From the NCBI RefSeq assembly GCF_002277895.1, contig NZ_CP022998.1:718501-782500 (forward strand): a stretch of DNA of 64,000 bases, read 5' to 3'. Each line of letters begins with the position of its first letter. Position 1 is the stretch's first letter. The notes below the pieces were generated by a model that saw only the letters and a program-made list of their open reading frames with translations, did not search any database and was not told the origin of the DNA. The position numbers and the translations under genes are program-made. Source of the stretch: Rhizobium sp. 11515TR (GTDB taxonomy: Bacteria; Pseudomonadota; Alphaproteobacteria; Rhizobiales; Rhizobiaceae). Below, piece by piece: positions 45,124-55,006 of the stretch.

Positions 45124-45890
45124 TCGGCAGCAGCCCGGGCACGTCTACGGCGATAGCGCACGGTTTCGAAGCGCGAGGAAAGCCCGTCATAAAGCAGCAG
45201 GCGGCCGATCAGCGGCTCACCGATGCTGGTGATGAGCTTGATCGCCTCCATCGCCATCAGCGTGCCGATGACGCCGGTCAGGGCGCCGATGATGCCCGCC
45301 TCCGCGCAACTCGGGATGAGCCCTTCCGGCGGTGGTGCCGGGAAGAGATCGCGATAGCGCGGATTGAGGTTGCCATCCGCATCGCTTTCATAGGGCTTCA
45401 ACGTCGTCACGGACCCATCGAATCTCCCGACAGCGCCGGTCACCAGCGGCAAATGCGCTGCCTCGGTCGCATCGGCAGCCGCATAGCGCGTATCGAAATT
45501 GTCGGAGCCGTCGATGACGAGATCGAAACCGGCAAGGTGCCGCGTGGCGGTATCGGCACTGAACCGTTCCTCGAAGCGGACGACACGAACATGCGGGTTC
45601 AGCCGCGCGATGGCGTCTGCTGCGCTGTGGGTTTTCAGTTCGCCGATCGTGCCCGTATCGTGAATCACCTGCCGCTGCAGGTTGGACAGCGAAACGCGGT
45701 CATCATCGGCAATGCCGAGTGTACCGACGCCGGCGGCAGCAAGATATTGCAGCACCGGCGCACCAAGGCCGCCGGCGCCGATGACAAGCACGCGAGCCGC
45801 CTTCAATTTCTGCTGGCCGGCGCCGCCAACCTCCGGCAGGAGGATATGGCGGTGATAGCGGGCGATTTCGTCTGAGCTCAAAGGATCCAT
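45120..45890 (-). CDS. moeB: ThiF/MoeB-family adenylyltransferase
   Basis: A 256-residue E1-like enzyme that adenylates the C-terminus of a small sulfur carrier such as MoaD or ThiS. ATP site LVIGAGGLGAPVLQYLAAAGVG near 36-57, DDDRVSLSNLQRQ, SDNFDTRY and the conserved Cys in IPSCAEAGIIGALTGVIG. The structural zinc CxxC pairs are not seen, so it may be a zinc-lacking variant. Whether it serves molybdopterin or thiamine cannot be told here; MoeB is the usual rhizobial name. Located after recF. Confidence 0.87.
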   Translation of the reverse strand: MDPLSSDEIARYHRHILLPEVGGAGQQKLKAARVLVIGAGGLGAPVLQYLAAAGVGTLGIADDDRVSLSNLQRQVIHDTGTIGELKTHSAADAIARLNPHVRVVRFEERFSADTATRHLAGFDLVIDGSDNFDTRYAAADATEAAHLPLVTGAVGRFDGSVTTLKPYESDADGNLNPRYRDLFPAPPPEGLIPSCAEAGIIGALTGVIGTLMAMEAIKLITSIGEPLIGRLLLYDGLSSRFETVRYRRRRARAAAE

Positions 45891-45926
45891 GGGCAGAAGT
45901 CTAACACAATCGCGGCCAGGGAGGCG

Positions 45927-47054
45927 CTAGGATTCCGTAATGCCGCCATGCGAAACGGTAAAGAATTGCGCGCGTTCGCCAAGCGCCGAGAACATCGACC
46001 TGTCCGTGCCGGTCATAAAGGCCTGGCCGCCGAGCCCGTCGATGAGATTAAAGAGGGCGGCACGCCGTCCCTCATCGAGATGCGCGGCGATCTCGTCGAG
46101 CAGCAGGATCGGCGCATAGCCCGTCAGGTTGCCGACAAGGCGTGCATGGGCAAGGATGAGGCCGACAAGAAGGGCCTTTTGCTCGCCCGTCGAGCAGCGT
46201 TCCGCTTCCATGTCCTTTTCGCGGTGGCGTACGAGAAGATCGACCCGGTGTGGCCCGTCCAGCGTCCGTCCGGCAGCGGCGTCGCGGTAACGTCCTTCGC
46301 GCAGCATATCGGCATAGGCGTCTTCCAGATCGACGGCCGGTCGGTCGAATTGCCCGTCGAGGAAGCCGGAAAGCTCAAGCGCCGACGAAGGGAATGGCGT
46401 CGCCTCGCGCGACTCGGCGATCAGCCGCGAGAGAAGGCCGAGCATTTCTTGTCGCGCGATCGCCATGGCGATGCCGAGGCTTGCCATCTGCTCCTCGATG
46501 CCGCCGAGCCAGGATGGATCGAACCGGCTTTCGGACAAGAGCTTGTTGCGGCTGCGCATGGCACGCTCGAAATCGCTGGCGCGGCGGCCATGGGCGGGAT
46601 CGAGAGATAGCACCAGCCGGTCGAGGAAGCGACGACGCTCCGAAGAGCCGCCGGTAAAAAGGCCATCCATCGCCGGCGTCAGCCAGAGAACGCGCAAATG
46701 ATCGGTCAGCTCGTCGACGGTCTTGGCCGGCGTGCCGTTGATTCGCAGCCGGCGGGCGGCCGATTCGTCGGTCGTATCGATACCGGTACCGATTTCGACG
46801 CTGCCATCCATCCCCTCGAGCTCGGCGAAGATGGAAAAGCCACCCGGCGCATTGACCCGGGTAACATCGGCATAGGCAGCGCGGCGCAGGCCGCGGCCGG
46901 GCGACAGCAGCGAGACCGCCTCCATGAGATTGGTCTTGCCGGCGCCATTGTCGCCGGTCAGCACCACATGCCGCTCGTCAAGCGCCAGCGCTGCCGCCGC
47001 GTAGTTGCGGAAGTCCGTGAGCTTGAGGCGGGAGATGGAAACCTTGTTCGGCAT
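45927..47054 (-). CDS. recF: DNA replication and repair protein RecF
   Basis: A 375-residue ABC-type ATPase for gap repair. Walker A GDNGAGKTNLMEAVSLL near 34-50, signature RCSTGEQKALLVGLILAH, Walker B PILLLDEIAAHLD and the RecF-specific DGLFTGGSSERRRFLDRLV. The ATG at 47054 gives MPNKVSISRLKLTDFRNY, the standard start; the upstream frame is not family-like. recR lies at 25 kb in the same window; recO was not found. Confidence 0.95.
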   Translation of the reverse strand: MPNKVSISRLKLTDFRNYAAAALALDERHVVLTGDNGAGKTNLMEAVSLLSPGRGLRRAAYADVTRVNAPGGFSIFAELEGMDGSVEIGTGIDTTDESAARRLRINGTPAKTVDELTDHLRVLWLTPAMDGLFTGGSSERRRFLDRLVLSLDPAHGRRASDFERAMRSRNKLLSESRFDPSWLGGIEEQMASLGIAMAIARQEMLGLLSRLIAESREATPFPSSALELSGFLDGQFDRPAVDLEDAYADMLREGRYRDAAAGRTLDGPHRVDLLVRHREKDMEAERCSTGEQKALLVGLILAHARLVGNLTGYAPILLLDEIAAHLDEGRRAALFNLIDGLGGQAFMTGTDRSMFSALGERAQFFTVSHGGITES

Positions 47055-47422
47055 GGGTCTTTCGGATTCCGGGTCGATGGGCGAGGCGTATGCCGAACCC
47101 CGGCCAAGTGCAAGGTTTTTGCCGATGGTTCGAAATGTAAGCGCCGTCACGGGCCACCCTTGTCCTTCGACGGGCTCAGGATGAGGGTGGAGTGAGATCT
47201 TGCGCCCAACCTAAGAAAATTGATTCGGCGAAGACTAGCCCACGTGGTGAGGTGCGAAGCCCGGAGGGCGTAGCCTCGAACCACGAGGGCGGGTGATTCG
47301 TCTGCCATTCGGCGTCGTTGTCCTTCGAACAAGTCCGTCTGAATTCCTCCAGAAATTGGCATTGGTGCATGATGCCACCTATATCGCCCTACTCGGGAAA
47401 GTTTTAGACGAAGGGGCATCAA
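47055..47422. repeat. recF-APH intergenic gap with palindromic repeats
   Basis: A 368-base gap. CCACCC (47154) to GGGTGG (about 47192) frames a hairpin with CCTTCGACGGGCTCAGGATG, and CGTGGT (47243-47248) pairs with ACCACG (47280-47285) around GAGGTGCGAAGC and GCGTAGCCTC. These are typical rhizobial palindromic repeats. No gene is recognisable. Confidence 0.7.
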
Positions 47423-48226
47423 TTGGAATGTGCAAAGGCATTGCTCGCGCATACGCATGTCGGTTGGACACGCATAAAGGCGGGCGAATCGGGTGATCTC
47501 GTCTATCGACGCGAGGATGGTCTTGCCTATGCGAAAATCGCAACGTCAGCCCGCTCGGCAGAACTTGCCGGCGAGCGTGATCGGCTGCTTTGGCTACAGG
47601 ACAAGGGCATCGCCATCCCCGAAGTCATTGATTGGCAGCAGGTAGAGGAGGGTGCGTGCCTGACCATGACAGCAATTCCAGGCGTACCGGCAGCCGAGCT
47701 GGATGGAGATGCGCTGCTGAAGGCCTGGCCATCGATGGCGCGGCAATTGAAATCTCTTCACGAAGTGCCGGCGGATCGATGCCCCTTTGATCGCAGCCTG
47801 TCGCTGATGTTCGCAAAGGCAGAGGATGTGGTTTCGCGAGATGCCGTAAACCCGGATTTCCTGCCGCCGGAGGATCAGGATAGGCCGGCCCGCGAACTGC
47901 TTGATCGCGTCGAGCGCGACCTGCCGCTTCGGCTCGATCAGGAGGTCGTCGATAGGGTACTGTGTCATGGCGATGCCTGCATGCCTAATTTCATGGTCGA
48001 TCCGCATAGCTTGCAATGTACCGGGCTGATCGATCTCGGTCGTGTCGGCAAGGCCGATCGCTATGTCGATCTCTCGCTGATGATTGCCAATGCCGAGGAG
48101 AGCTGGATGACGCCCGAACAAGGAGAGCGAGCCTTTTCGATCCTATTCGAAACCCTGGAGATCGCCGAACCGGATCGCGAGCGTCTCGCCTTCTATCTCC
48201 GGCTCGACCCCCTGACCTGGGGCTGA
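47423..48226 (+). CDS. APH(3'')-type aminoglycoside phosphotransferase-like protein
   Basis: A 267-residue kinase-like protein resembling streptomycin 3''-phosphotransferases (StrA/APH(3'')). Brenner-like loop CHGDACMPNFMVDP with catalytic Asp, then GLIDLGRVGKADRYVDLSL containing the metal-binding Asp; the N-lobe reads GESGDLVYRREDGLAYAKIA. The start is TTG at 47423 with GGGG about 8 bases upstream. There are no transposon remnants, so it looks like an intrinsic chromosomal gene. Whether it confers resistance or has another substrate is unknown. Confidence 0.87.
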   Translation: MECAKALLAHTHVGWTRIKAGESGDLVYRREDGLAYAKIATSARSAELAGERDRLLWLQDKGIAIPEVIDWQQVEEGACLTMTAIPGVPAAELDGDALLKAWPSMARQLKSLHEVPADRCPFDRSLSLMFAKAEDVVSRDAVNPDFLPPEDQDRPARELLDRVERDLPLRLDQEVVDRVLCHGDACMPNFMVDPHSLQCTGLIDLGRVGKADRYVDLSLMIANAEESWMTPEQGERAFSILFETLEIAEPDRERLAFYLRLDPLTWG

Positions 48227-48241
48227 TTCGCGTACGCCAAC

Positions 48242-48271
48242 AAAAAATCCGGCCGAATCATCGGCCGGATT
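48242..48271 (-). terminator. Rho-independent terminator after dnaJ
   Basis: An 11-bp stem AATCCGGCCGA/TCGGCCGGATT with a four-base loop, followed on the minus strand by TTTTTT, lies about 40 bases past the dnaJ stop. Confidence 0.88.
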
Positions 48272-48309
48272 CATGTGAAACATTTTGATTCGCTGCACAG
48301 TCCGGCGAA

Positions 48310-49455
48310 TCAGTCGCTGAACGTGTCGAAGAAATCCTTCATGCGGGCGAAGAAGCCCGTCGATTCGGGATTGTTGTCCTTCGAAGAGATCTGCTCAAAT
48401 TCCTGCAGCAGCTCGCGCTGGCGCTTGGTCAGCTTCTGCGGCGTCTCGATCTGGATCTGGATATAGAGATCGCCGACCTGGCTGGAGCGCAGCACCGGCA
48501 TGCCCTTGCCCTTCAGACGGAACTGCTTGCCGACTTGCGTGCCTTCGGGAACGGTGACGCGCGATTTCGTGCCGTCGAGGGTCGCGACATCGAAAGTGCC
48601 GCCAAGCGCCGCCGTCGTCATCGAGATCGGCACGGCGCAATAGAGATCGGCACCATCCCGCTGGAAGAATTCATGCGGCTTGACGGAGAGGAAGATGTAG
48701 AGGTCGCCCGAGGGACCGCCGCGCAGGCCGGCTTCGCCTTCGCCCTGCAGGCGGATGCGCGTGCCGTCTTCGATGCCCGACGGGATATTGACGGAGAGCG
48801 AACGCTCCTCGGTTACGCGGCCCTGGCCATGACATTTCGTGCAAGGGTCGGGAATGATTTGGCCGCGACCGTGACAGGTCGGGCAGGTGCGTTCGACGGA
48901 GAAGAAGCCCTGGGCGGCGCGGACGCGGCCGGAACCTTGGCAGGTGCCGCAGGTCTTCGGCTGCGTGCCGGGCTTGGCGCCCGAGCCGGCACAGACGTCG
49001 CAGGTGATCGAGGTCGGCACGCGAATCTGTGCCGTCTTGCCGCTGAAGGCCTCCTCCAGCGAGATTTCCATATTGTAGCGAAGATCGGCGCCACGTTCGC
49101 GACCGCCGGATGAACGCCCGCGCGAGCGTCCACCACCCATCATCTCGCCGAAAATATCCTCGAAAATATCGGAGAATCCGCCGCCACCGAAACCGGCTCC
49201 GAAGCCGCCACCGCCGCCCATGCCGCCATGCTCGAAAGCAGCATGGCCGTAGCGGTCATAGGCTGCGCGCTTCTGCGGGTCCTTGAGCGTTTCGTAGGCT
49301 TCGTTGATTTCCTTGAACTTCCGCTCGGCGTTGCTGTCGTCCGGGTTCTTGTCCGGATGATATTGCATCGCCAGCTTGCGAAAGGCGCTCTTCAGCTCTT
49401 TCTCGTCCGCCGTCTTGGAGACGCCCAACGTCTCGTAAAAATCCGCTTTTGCCAT
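48310..49455 (-). CDS. dnaJ: Chaperone protein DnaJ
   Basis: Hsp40 co-chaperone. The 381-residue protein has a J domain with HPD in [11 protein letters not shown], a Gly/Phe-rich segment with [21 protein letters not shown], four zinc motifs ([32 protein letters not shown]), and a C-terminal substrate-binding region. It follows dnaK with an intervening hairpin on the same strand. Confidence 0.98.
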   Translation of the reverse strand: MAKADFYETLGVSKTADEKELKSAFRKLAMQYHPDKNPDDSNAERKFKEINEAYETLKDPQKRAAYDRYGHAAFEHGGMGGGGGFGAGFGGGGFSDIFEDIFGEMMGGGRSRGRSSGGRERGADLRYNMEISLEEAFSGKTAQIRVPTSITCDVCAGSGAKPGTQPKTCGTCQGSGRVRAAQGFFSVERTCPTCHGRGQIIPDPCTKCHGQGRVTEERSLSVNIPSGIEDGTRIRLQGEGEAGLRGGPSGDLYIFLSVKPHEFFQRDGADLYCAVPISMTTAALGGTFDVATLDGTKSRVTVPEGTQVGKQFRLKGKGMPVLRSSQVGDLYIQIQIETPQKLTKRQRELLQEFEQISSKDNNPESTGFFARMKDFFDTFSD

Positions 49456-49485
49456 ATTAAGGATTAGAACCCCGGAAATGGATTT

Positions 49486-49507
49486 CCGGCTGCCCGAAGG
49501 CAGCCGG
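49486..49507 (-). terminator. dnaK-dnaJ intercistronic hairpin
   Basis: A 9-bp stem CCGGCTGCC/GGCAGCCGG with a TTCG tetraloop on the minus strand, about 35 bases past the dnaK stop and 31 before the dnaJ start. No long T-run follows, so it may be a partial terminator or an RNA-stability element that lowers dnaJ relative to dnaK. Confidence 0.55.
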
Positions 49508-49541
49508 AGCTAAGTTTCCTCGAGAATCTTTCGATTCGCGC

Positions 49542-51461
49542 TTATGCAGACCGCTTGCGGTCGTCTTCGTCCTTGATTTCCTCGTAGTCGGCATCGACGA
49601 CATCGTCCTTGCCGGCTGCTGCCGAGGCATCACCCGAAGCTGCTTCCGCCTGCTGGGACTCATAGATCGCCTGGCCGAGCTTCATGGAAACTTCCATGAG
49701 CGTCTGGGTCTTGGCCTTGATGTCTTCGGCATCCGGCTCGGAAGCTTCAGTTGCCGCCTTCAGCGCTGCAATCGCGTCGGAGATCGCGGTGCGATCTGCC
49801 TCGGTGACCTTGTCGCCGTAATCCTTCAGCGACTTCTCGCTGGAGTGGATCAGGCTTTCAGCCTGGTTCTTGGCTTCGACACCTTCGCGGCGCTTCTTGT
49901 CTTCAGCAGCGTGAGCTTCGGCATCCTTGACCATCTTTTCGATGTCGGCGTCGGAAAGACCGCCGGAAGCCTGGATGCGGATCTGCTGTTCCTTGCCAGT
50001 GCCCTTGTCCTTTGCCGAAACCTGAACAATGCCGTTGGCGTCGATATCGAAGGTGACTTCGATCTGCGGAACACCACGCGGTGCCGGCGGCAGGCCGACG
50101 AGGTCGAACTGGCCGAGCAGCTTGTTGTCGGCAGCCATTTCGCGCTCGCCCTGCGAAACGCGGATGGTCACGGCCGACTGGTTGTCGTCGGCGGTCGAGA
50201 AGGTCTGCGACTTCTTCGTCGGGATCGTGGTGTTGCGTTCGATCAGACGAGTGAAGACGCCGCCCAGCGTTTCGATGCCGAGAGACAGCGGGGTCACGTC
50301 GAGGAGCAGAACGTCCTTGACGTCGCCCTGCAGAACGCCGGCCTGGATGGCGGCGCCGAGTGCGACGACTTCATCCGGGTTGACGCCTTTATGCGGCTCC
50401 TTGCCGAACAGCTGCTTGACGACTTCCTGTACCTTCGGCATGCGGCTCATGCCGCCGACGAGAACGACTTCGTCGATCTCGGCAGCAGTAACGCCGGCAT
50501 CCTTGAGCGCTGCCTTGCACGGAGCGATGGTGCGCTGAACGAGATCATCGACCAGGCTTTCCAGCTTGGCGCGGGTCAGCTTCAGCGTCAGGTGCTTGGG
50601 GCCGGTTGCGTCTGCCGTGATGAAGGGCAGGTTGATTTCAGTCTGCTGCGAAGACGACAGTTCGATCTTGGCCTTTTCGGCAGCTTCCTTGAGGCGCTGC
50701 AGAGCGAGCTTGTCGCCCTTGAGATCGATGCCGTTGTCCTTCTTGAACTCGGCAACGAGATATTCGACGAGACGCATGTCGAAGTCTTCACCGCCGAGGA
50801 AAGTGTCGCCGTTGGTCGACTTCACTTCGAAGACGCCATCGCCGATTTCGAGGATGGAGATATCGAAGGTGCCGCCGCCAAGGTCGTATACGGCGATGGT
50901 CTTGCCGTCCTTCTTGTCGAGGCCATAGGCGAGTGCTGCAGCGGTCGGCTCGTTGATGATGCGCAGGACTTCAAGGCCGGCGATCTTGCCGGCATCCTTG
51001 GTTGCCTGGCGCTGAGCATCGTTGAAGTATGCAGGAACGGTGATAACGGCCTTGTCGACCTTTTCGCCGAGATAGGATTCGGCGGTTTCCTTCATCTTCT
51101 GAAGGATCATTGCGGAAATCTGTGCGGGCGAATAGCCCTTGCCGTTGGCTTCGACCCAGGCGTCGCCATTGTCGCCCCGAACGATGTTGAAGGGAACAAG
51201 ATGCTTGTCCTTCTCAACGGTCGGATCTTCGTAGCGGCGGCCGATGAGGCGCTTGACAGCGAAGAGGGTGTTTGTGGGGTTGGTGACAGCCTGGCGCTTG
51301 GCCGGCTGGCCGACGAGACGTTCACCATCGTCGGTGAAGGCAACCATAGAGGGGGTGGTCCGGGCGCCTTCGGCATTTTCGATCACTTTTGCGTCCTTAC
51401 CGTCCATGACGGCGACGCAGGAATTTGTCGTTCCAAGGTCGATACCAATTACTTTTGCCAT
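49542..51461 (-). CDS. dnaK: Molecular chaperone DnaK
   Basis: Hsp70 ATPase. The 639-residue protein begins [18 protein letters not shown] and has the phosphate loops [15 protein letters not shown] and [16 protein letters not shown], the linker/substrate domain from about 390 ([15 protein letters not shown]) and the C-terminal acidic tail ending [22 protein letters not shown] lies just upstream of the ATG at 51461. A near-perfect RpoH promoter is about 110 bases upstream. grpE is not in this window. Confidence 0.98.
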   Translation of the reverse strand: MAKVIGIDLGTTNSCVAVMDGKDAKVIENAEGARTTPSMVAFTDDGERLVGQPAKRQAVTNPTNTLFAVKRLIGRRYEDPTVEKDKHLVPFNIVRGDNGDAWVEANGKGYSPAQISAMILQKMKETAESYLGEKVDKAVITVPAYFNDAQRQATKDAGKIAGLEVLRIINEPTAAALAYGLDKKDGKTIAVYDLGGGTFDISILEIGDGVFEVKSTNGDTFLGGEDFDMRLVEYLVAEFKKDNGIDLKGDKLALQRLKEAAEKAKIELSSSQQTEINLPFITADATGPKHLTLKLTRAKLESLVDDLVQRTIAPCKAALKDAGVTAAEIDEVVLVGGMSRMPKVQEVVKQLFGKEPHKGVNPDEVVALGAAIQAGVLQGDVKDVLLLDVTPLSLGIETLGGVFTRLIERNTTIPTKKSQTFSTADDNQSAVTIRVSQGEREMAADNKLLGQFDLVGLPPAPRGVPQIEVTFDIDANGIVQVSAKDKGTGKEQQIRIQASGGLSDADIEKMVKDAEAHAAEDKKRREGVEAKNQAESLIHSSEKSLKDYGDKVTEADRTAISDAIAALKAATEASEPDAEDIKAKTQTLMEVSMKLGQAIYESQQAEAASGDASAAAGKDDVVDADYEEIKDEDDRKRSA

Positions 51462-51569
51462 GTCATTCTCTCCTTGAAGCAAGCTATCGGAACCCCTGTC
51501 AGGCATTCCATTGACAGCCCCTTACGGGATGGTCTTGAGGATTGCGCAGCCATGACTGCGGTGATGCCG

Positions 51570-51601
51570 CGTATATAAGTAGCGGTTTTACTGACTGCAA
51601 G
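51570..51601 (-). promoter_or_regulatory. RpoH (heat shock sigma factor) promoter of dnaK
   Basis: On the minus strand CTTG (51601-51598), an 18-base spacer and CTTATATACG (51579-51570) match the alphaproteobacterial RpoH consensus CTTG-N17/18-CyTATnTnnG at every defined base. It predicts a start site about 100 bases before the dnaK ATG. Confidence 0.85.
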
Positions 51602-51733
51602 GCAGGAAATGGCCTGAAATCCAGCAAAACAAATGGTTTGTCGCCCAAATTCCACGTGGTCCCGTATGCGCCGGGGATCAGCGGATTTGACGCGACCGCG
51701 TATCAGAGCAGCCTTGCCGCGGCCATGCAAGCG

Positions 51734-51845
51734 TCTGCTGCATGATTCCTTAAATCGGCATCGATTTAAGGAAAAATTTATGCAGCAGATCTGAAGGGCT
51801 GCGGCGGCCTTTGCACGCGATATATAACGCGCGGCGCTGCAGGCG
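51734..51845. repeat. Abundant rhizobial repeat with nested hairpins, between dnaK and the PBP gene
   Basis: TCTGCTGCAT (51734-51743) and ATGCAGCAGA (51780-51789) enclose CCTTAAATCG-GCAT-CGATTTAAGG. A CACGCGATATATAACGCGCGGCGCTGCA stretch follows to 51845. From memory this matches, with some divergence, a repeat found widely in Rhizobium. It fills most of the 51462-51858 gap along with the dnaK promoter. Confidence 0.75.
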
Positions 51846-51858
51846 CAAAATTGCGATT

Positions 51859-54273
51859 TTATCGTCCGAGAATGACGTCGAGCAGCGACGAGCGGTGCGG
51901 CCGTGTGGTGGAGACAGGAGCGCCGCTTTCGCCGACATCGGCGGGCGGTATATCGCTGTCATAGGGATTGGAGCTGTAAGGGTTGCTGTCGTCGGCAAGA
52001 TTTGCCGGCGGCAGGTCCAGCGGTTCGTCGTTTGCGGCGGTCTGGTTGACAACCTGCGGCTGGATCGGCTGTTGCGATGGCCTTTGCTGCAAGGTCGGCT
52101 GCTGCACGGGCTGTCCACCGTCGGCGACGCCGGAGATGATGTTGCCGATGGTGGTCGGTTGGTCGCCGTTCGGCGCCGTCTGCGCCATCGGCAGGCCGTT
52201 GTCGATGATCTGGCCGCCGCCGAAGATTGGGGTCGGCGTAATGCCCTTGTGGGCGGCGACCATGAATTCCTTCCACGCTTTCGCCGGCAGCCCGCCGCCG
52301 GTGACCTTGCGCATCGATTTGCCGTCGTCATTGCCGAACCAGACGCCCGTCGTCAGGTGGCTGGTGAAGCCGACGAACAGCGCATCGCGGAAGGATTGCG
52401 TCGTGCCCGACTTGCCGGCCGCCTGCCAGCCGGGAATGCGCGCCGCCTTGCCGGTGCCATTGGCGATGACGCCGGCCATCATGGCGTTCATGTTCGTGAC
52501 GATATCCGGGTTCAAGACGCGCTCCGGATTGTCTGTATTGGCCTGGTAGAGCACCTTGCCGGAGGCGGTCGTCACCTTGGTGATGACATGGGGAGCCACT
52601 TTGTAGCCGCCGTTCATGAAGGTGGCATAGGCGGAGGTAAGCTCCAGCAGCGACACTTCGGAGGTGCCGAGCGCGATCGAGGCATTGGCCTGCAGGTCGG
52701 ATTCGATGCCGAGCCTGCGGGCAACCTTGATGACCTGATCCGGCCCGACTTCGGCGACGAGCTGCGCCGCCACGGTGTTCAGCGATTTTGCCACGGCGGT
52801 CGCCAGCGTCACCGGCCCGCTGTAGCGCTGCTCGTAATTCTCAGGCGCCCAGTTGCCGATCTTGACCGGCATGTCGTTGCGGATCGAATTCGGCGTCAGT
52901 CCCATCTCAAGTGCTGCGGTATAGACGAAGGGCTTGAAGGCGGAGCCAGGCTGGCGCTTGGCGGTGACAGCGCGGTTGAACTGGCTCTGCGCATAGTCGC
53001 GGCCGCCGACGAGCGCGCGGATGGCGCCCGTTGCATCGACGGAGACGAGCGAGGCCTGCGAGGCATTCAGCTTCTTGCCTTCCTTTTCGAGCACGTCGCT
53101 CAGCGCCTTCTCGGCCTTTTCTTCGAGCGACATGTCGAGCGTGGTGTCGACGATCAGGTCTTCCTTGACCTCGCCGCCGATCAGCTTCGGGAGCTGGTCC
53201 ATGACCATGTCGGCGACGTAATTCTCGGCGCCGCTCCAATAGCTCTTCGATCGGGTCGGCGGCTGTGCCATCGCCGTCTTGATGTCGGATTCGCTGATGA
53301 AGCCCTGGTCGTGCATCGCCTGCAGTACCAGCTGCGCGCGCGCCTCGGCGGCGGCGGGATCGCGCGCCGGCGATAGCCGCGAGGGAGCCTTGACCAGGCC
53401 GGCGAGCATGGCGGCTTCGCCGAGATTGACGTCCTTGGCGGATTTGTTGAAGTAGCGCCGCGAGGCGGCCTCGACGCCATAGGCGTTGGAGCCGAAATAG
53501 ACGCGGTTCAGGTACATCGTCAGGATTTGGTCCTTGGTGTACTTGTGCTCCAGCCACAGCGCCAGCAGCACTTCCTGCACCTTGCGTTCCAGCGTGCGGT
53601 CCGGCGACAGGAACAGGTTCTTGGCGAGCTGCTGCGTCAGCGTCGAGCCACCCTGCACGGCGTGTCCCGTTACCACGTTGGTCACGACGGCGCGGGCAAG
53701 GCCGATCGGGTCGAAGCCGAAATGCGAATAGAAGCGCCGATCCTCGATGGCGATGATGGCTTCCGGGATATAGGGGGACATGTCGCCGAGCGCGACCGCT
53801 TCACCGCCCGTCGTGCCCCGATTGGCGATCAGGCTGCCGTCGAGATCGTTGATCTTGACGTTCGGAGGCCGCTCCGGGATCGACCAGGTGCTGGCGCTCG
53901 GCATGCGCGACCCGTAGTAGGCGACGAGCCCAGCAAGGCCGATACCGGCCCAGAGGCAAAGCACGAGACCCCAGTAGATCGTCGAACGAATGAAGCCAAA
54001 AAAGCCGCGTCGCGGCCGCGCACGTCGTGCGGGCTTGCGGCGGCTACGCGTGCGACGAGGCTTTGCGACCACGGGCTCATCCTCGTCGTCTTCATCCTCT
54101 TCTTCGTCGGGTTCCGGCTCTTCGTAGTATGTCTTGGAAGAAGACGAATATTTCTTGGCCGAACGCCTGCTGCCGACGATGCGTTCGCCGGCATTGAATC
54201 CGTCATCGCTGCGTTCCCGGCCGCTGGAAAAGGATGGTTCTATCCTCTGGCGTGATTTCTTCTTATCTGCCAT
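51859..54273 (-). CDS. Class A penicillin-binding protein, PBP1A type
   Basis: Bifunctional peptidoglycan glycosyltransferase/transpeptidase. The 804-residue protein has an acidic then basic cytoplasmic tail (about 1-90), one membrane helix (about 95-118), a GT51 domain with the catalytic Glu in AIIAIEDRRFYSHFGFDP and GGSTLTQQLAKNLFLS, then a transpeptidase domain with SxxK in GSAFKPF, SLN, and KSGTTQSFRDALFVG. A Pro/Gln/Asn-rich tail ends the protein. The cytoplasmic tail is unusually long and strongly charged (EPEPDEEEDEDDEDE then RRTRSRRKPARRARPRR). Confidence 0.95.
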   Translation of the reverse strand: MADKKKSRQRIEPSFSSGRERSDDGFNAGERIVGSRRSAKKYSSSSKTYYEEPEPDEEEDEDDEDEPVVAKPRRTRSRRKPARRARPRRGFFGFIRSTIYWGLVLCLWAGIGLAGLVAYYGSRMPSASTWSIPERPPNVKINDLDGSLIANRGTTGGEAVALGDMSPYIPEAIIAIEDRRFYSHFGFDPIGLARAVVTNVVTGHAVQGGSTLTQQLAKNLFLSPDRTLERKVQEVLLALWLEHKYTKDQILTMYLNRVYFGSNAYGVEAASRRYFNKSAKDVNLGEAAMLAGLVKAPSRLSPARDPAAAEARAQLVLQAMHDQGFISESDIKTAMAQPPTRSKSYWSGAENYVADMVMDQLPKLIGGEVKEDLIVDTTLDMSLEEKAEKALSDVLEKEGKKLNASQASLVSVDATGAIRALVGGRDYAQSQFNRAVTAKRQPGSAFKPFVYTAALEMGLTPNSIRNDMPVKIGNWAPENYEQRYSGPVTLATAVAKSLNTVAAQLVAEVGPDQVIKVARRLGIESDLQANASIALGTSEVSLLELTSAYATFMNGGYKVAPHVITKVTTASGKVLYQANTDNPERVLNPDIVTNMNAMMAGVIANGTGKAARIPGWQAAGKSGTTQSFRDALFVGFTSHLTTGVWFGNDDGKSMRKVTGGGLPAKAWKEFMVAAHKGITPTPIFGGGQIIDNGLPMAQTAPNGDQPTTIGNIISGVADGGQPVQQPTLQQRPSQQPIQPQVVNQTAANDEPLDLPPANLADDSNPYSSNPYDSDIPPADVGESGAPVSTTRPHRSSLLDVILGR

Positions 54274-54608
54274 TGCCGGCCGGTCGTACCTCGGTGCCCT
54301 TGTAATCCATGTCTTCTATCAGGCTGACTATGGGAGCGGTAGAAATCTTTGAACCTGCTCCGTTGTCTGGCGGCGCGTGCCCGAAAACCGTCATTGGCTT
54401 TCAAGGCAGAGCAACCCGCTATTCGTCCACGCACCCCTCGTGAAGACATCAAGTCCCGCCTGAACTGTAAATGCGGCGATTTAAGGAGGGATTAAGAACA
54501 TTCCGGTCCGCTTGCCGCTGCCTTCGCCCGGCGCCTGCCAGGCATGTGCAGGGAACTTTTCGCTATCCTGAGCATTATCCCCTCATAAAAACGATAGAGG
54601 GCGAACCC
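54274..54608. other. Intergenic region upstream of the small-gene cluster
   Basis: A 335-base gap between the PBP gene (leftward) and a small gene (rightward). Apart from a possible sigma-EcfG-like site at 54552-54576 I see no gene, RNA or repeat. It contains the promoter of the PBP gene, which I could not locate. Confidence 0.5.
54552..54576 (+). promoter_or_regulatory. Possible EcfG-type (general stress) promoter
   Basis: GGAAC (54552-54556), a 16-base spacer and CATT (54573-54576) differ by one base from the consensus GGAAC-N16/17-CGTT. The position, about 33 bases upstream of the ATG at 54609, is sensible. A single near-match in this short space could be chance. Confidence 0.3.
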
Positions 54609-54797
54609 ATGAGTTCATTGCTGAAGATAGAGGAAGTTGTAGAGAGCAAGTTGCGCGAGGTCTGGAGCGTCGAGGATTTTGTCCGGCGCCATCGGATTTG
54701 CAAGGAGGAGGAAGCCCGGCTGAAAAAGCTGTTTGGCGACTTCGCAACAAAACAGGAATTGCTCTCAAACGCGCAAAGGCCGCCCCAATTCCGTTGA
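54609..54797 (+). CDS. Small protein of unknown function
   Basis: A 62-residue protein: MSSLLKIEEVVESKLREVWSV, a probable helix, then VEDFVRRHRICKEEEARLKKLFGDFATKQELL, mostly helical and charged. GAGGG lies 6 bases upstream of the ATG. No known domain is recognised. It is the first of three consecutive tiny genes. Confidence 0.72.
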   Translation: MSSLLKIEEVVESKLREVWSVEDFVRRHRICKEEEARLKKLFGDFATKQELLSNAQRPPQFR

Positions 54798-54877
54798 GGG
54801 GTCGCTGAAGGATTTGGCAGGCCGGCGCGATGTTTCGTGAGCTGCTGCGACCCGACGGATTCGCAGTGGAGGAGGCT

Positions 54878-55006
54878 ATGCCGATGTGGAAACGTTTTGA
54901 ATTGTGGCTGGTCGACCAGATCGACCGGATATTCGGTGTCGAACGGCTTGCACGCCGCGCCGGGTTTTCCCCGGATGAGGCGAGGCGGATCGCACGTGAA
55001 AAATAG
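54878..55006 (+). CDS. Very small protein of unknown function
   Basis: A 42-residue reading frame with a GGAGGAG site 4 bases upstream of the ATG at 54878: MPMWKRFELWLVDQIDRIFG, then VERLARRAGFSPDEARRIAREK. An in-frame ATG at 54830 would add 16 residues. The helical, Trp-rich N-terminus followed by a basic helix is protein-like, and the frame has a good site, but no family is known to me. Confidence 0.55.
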   Translation: MPMWKRFELWLVDQIDRIFGVERLARRAGFSPDEARRIAREK

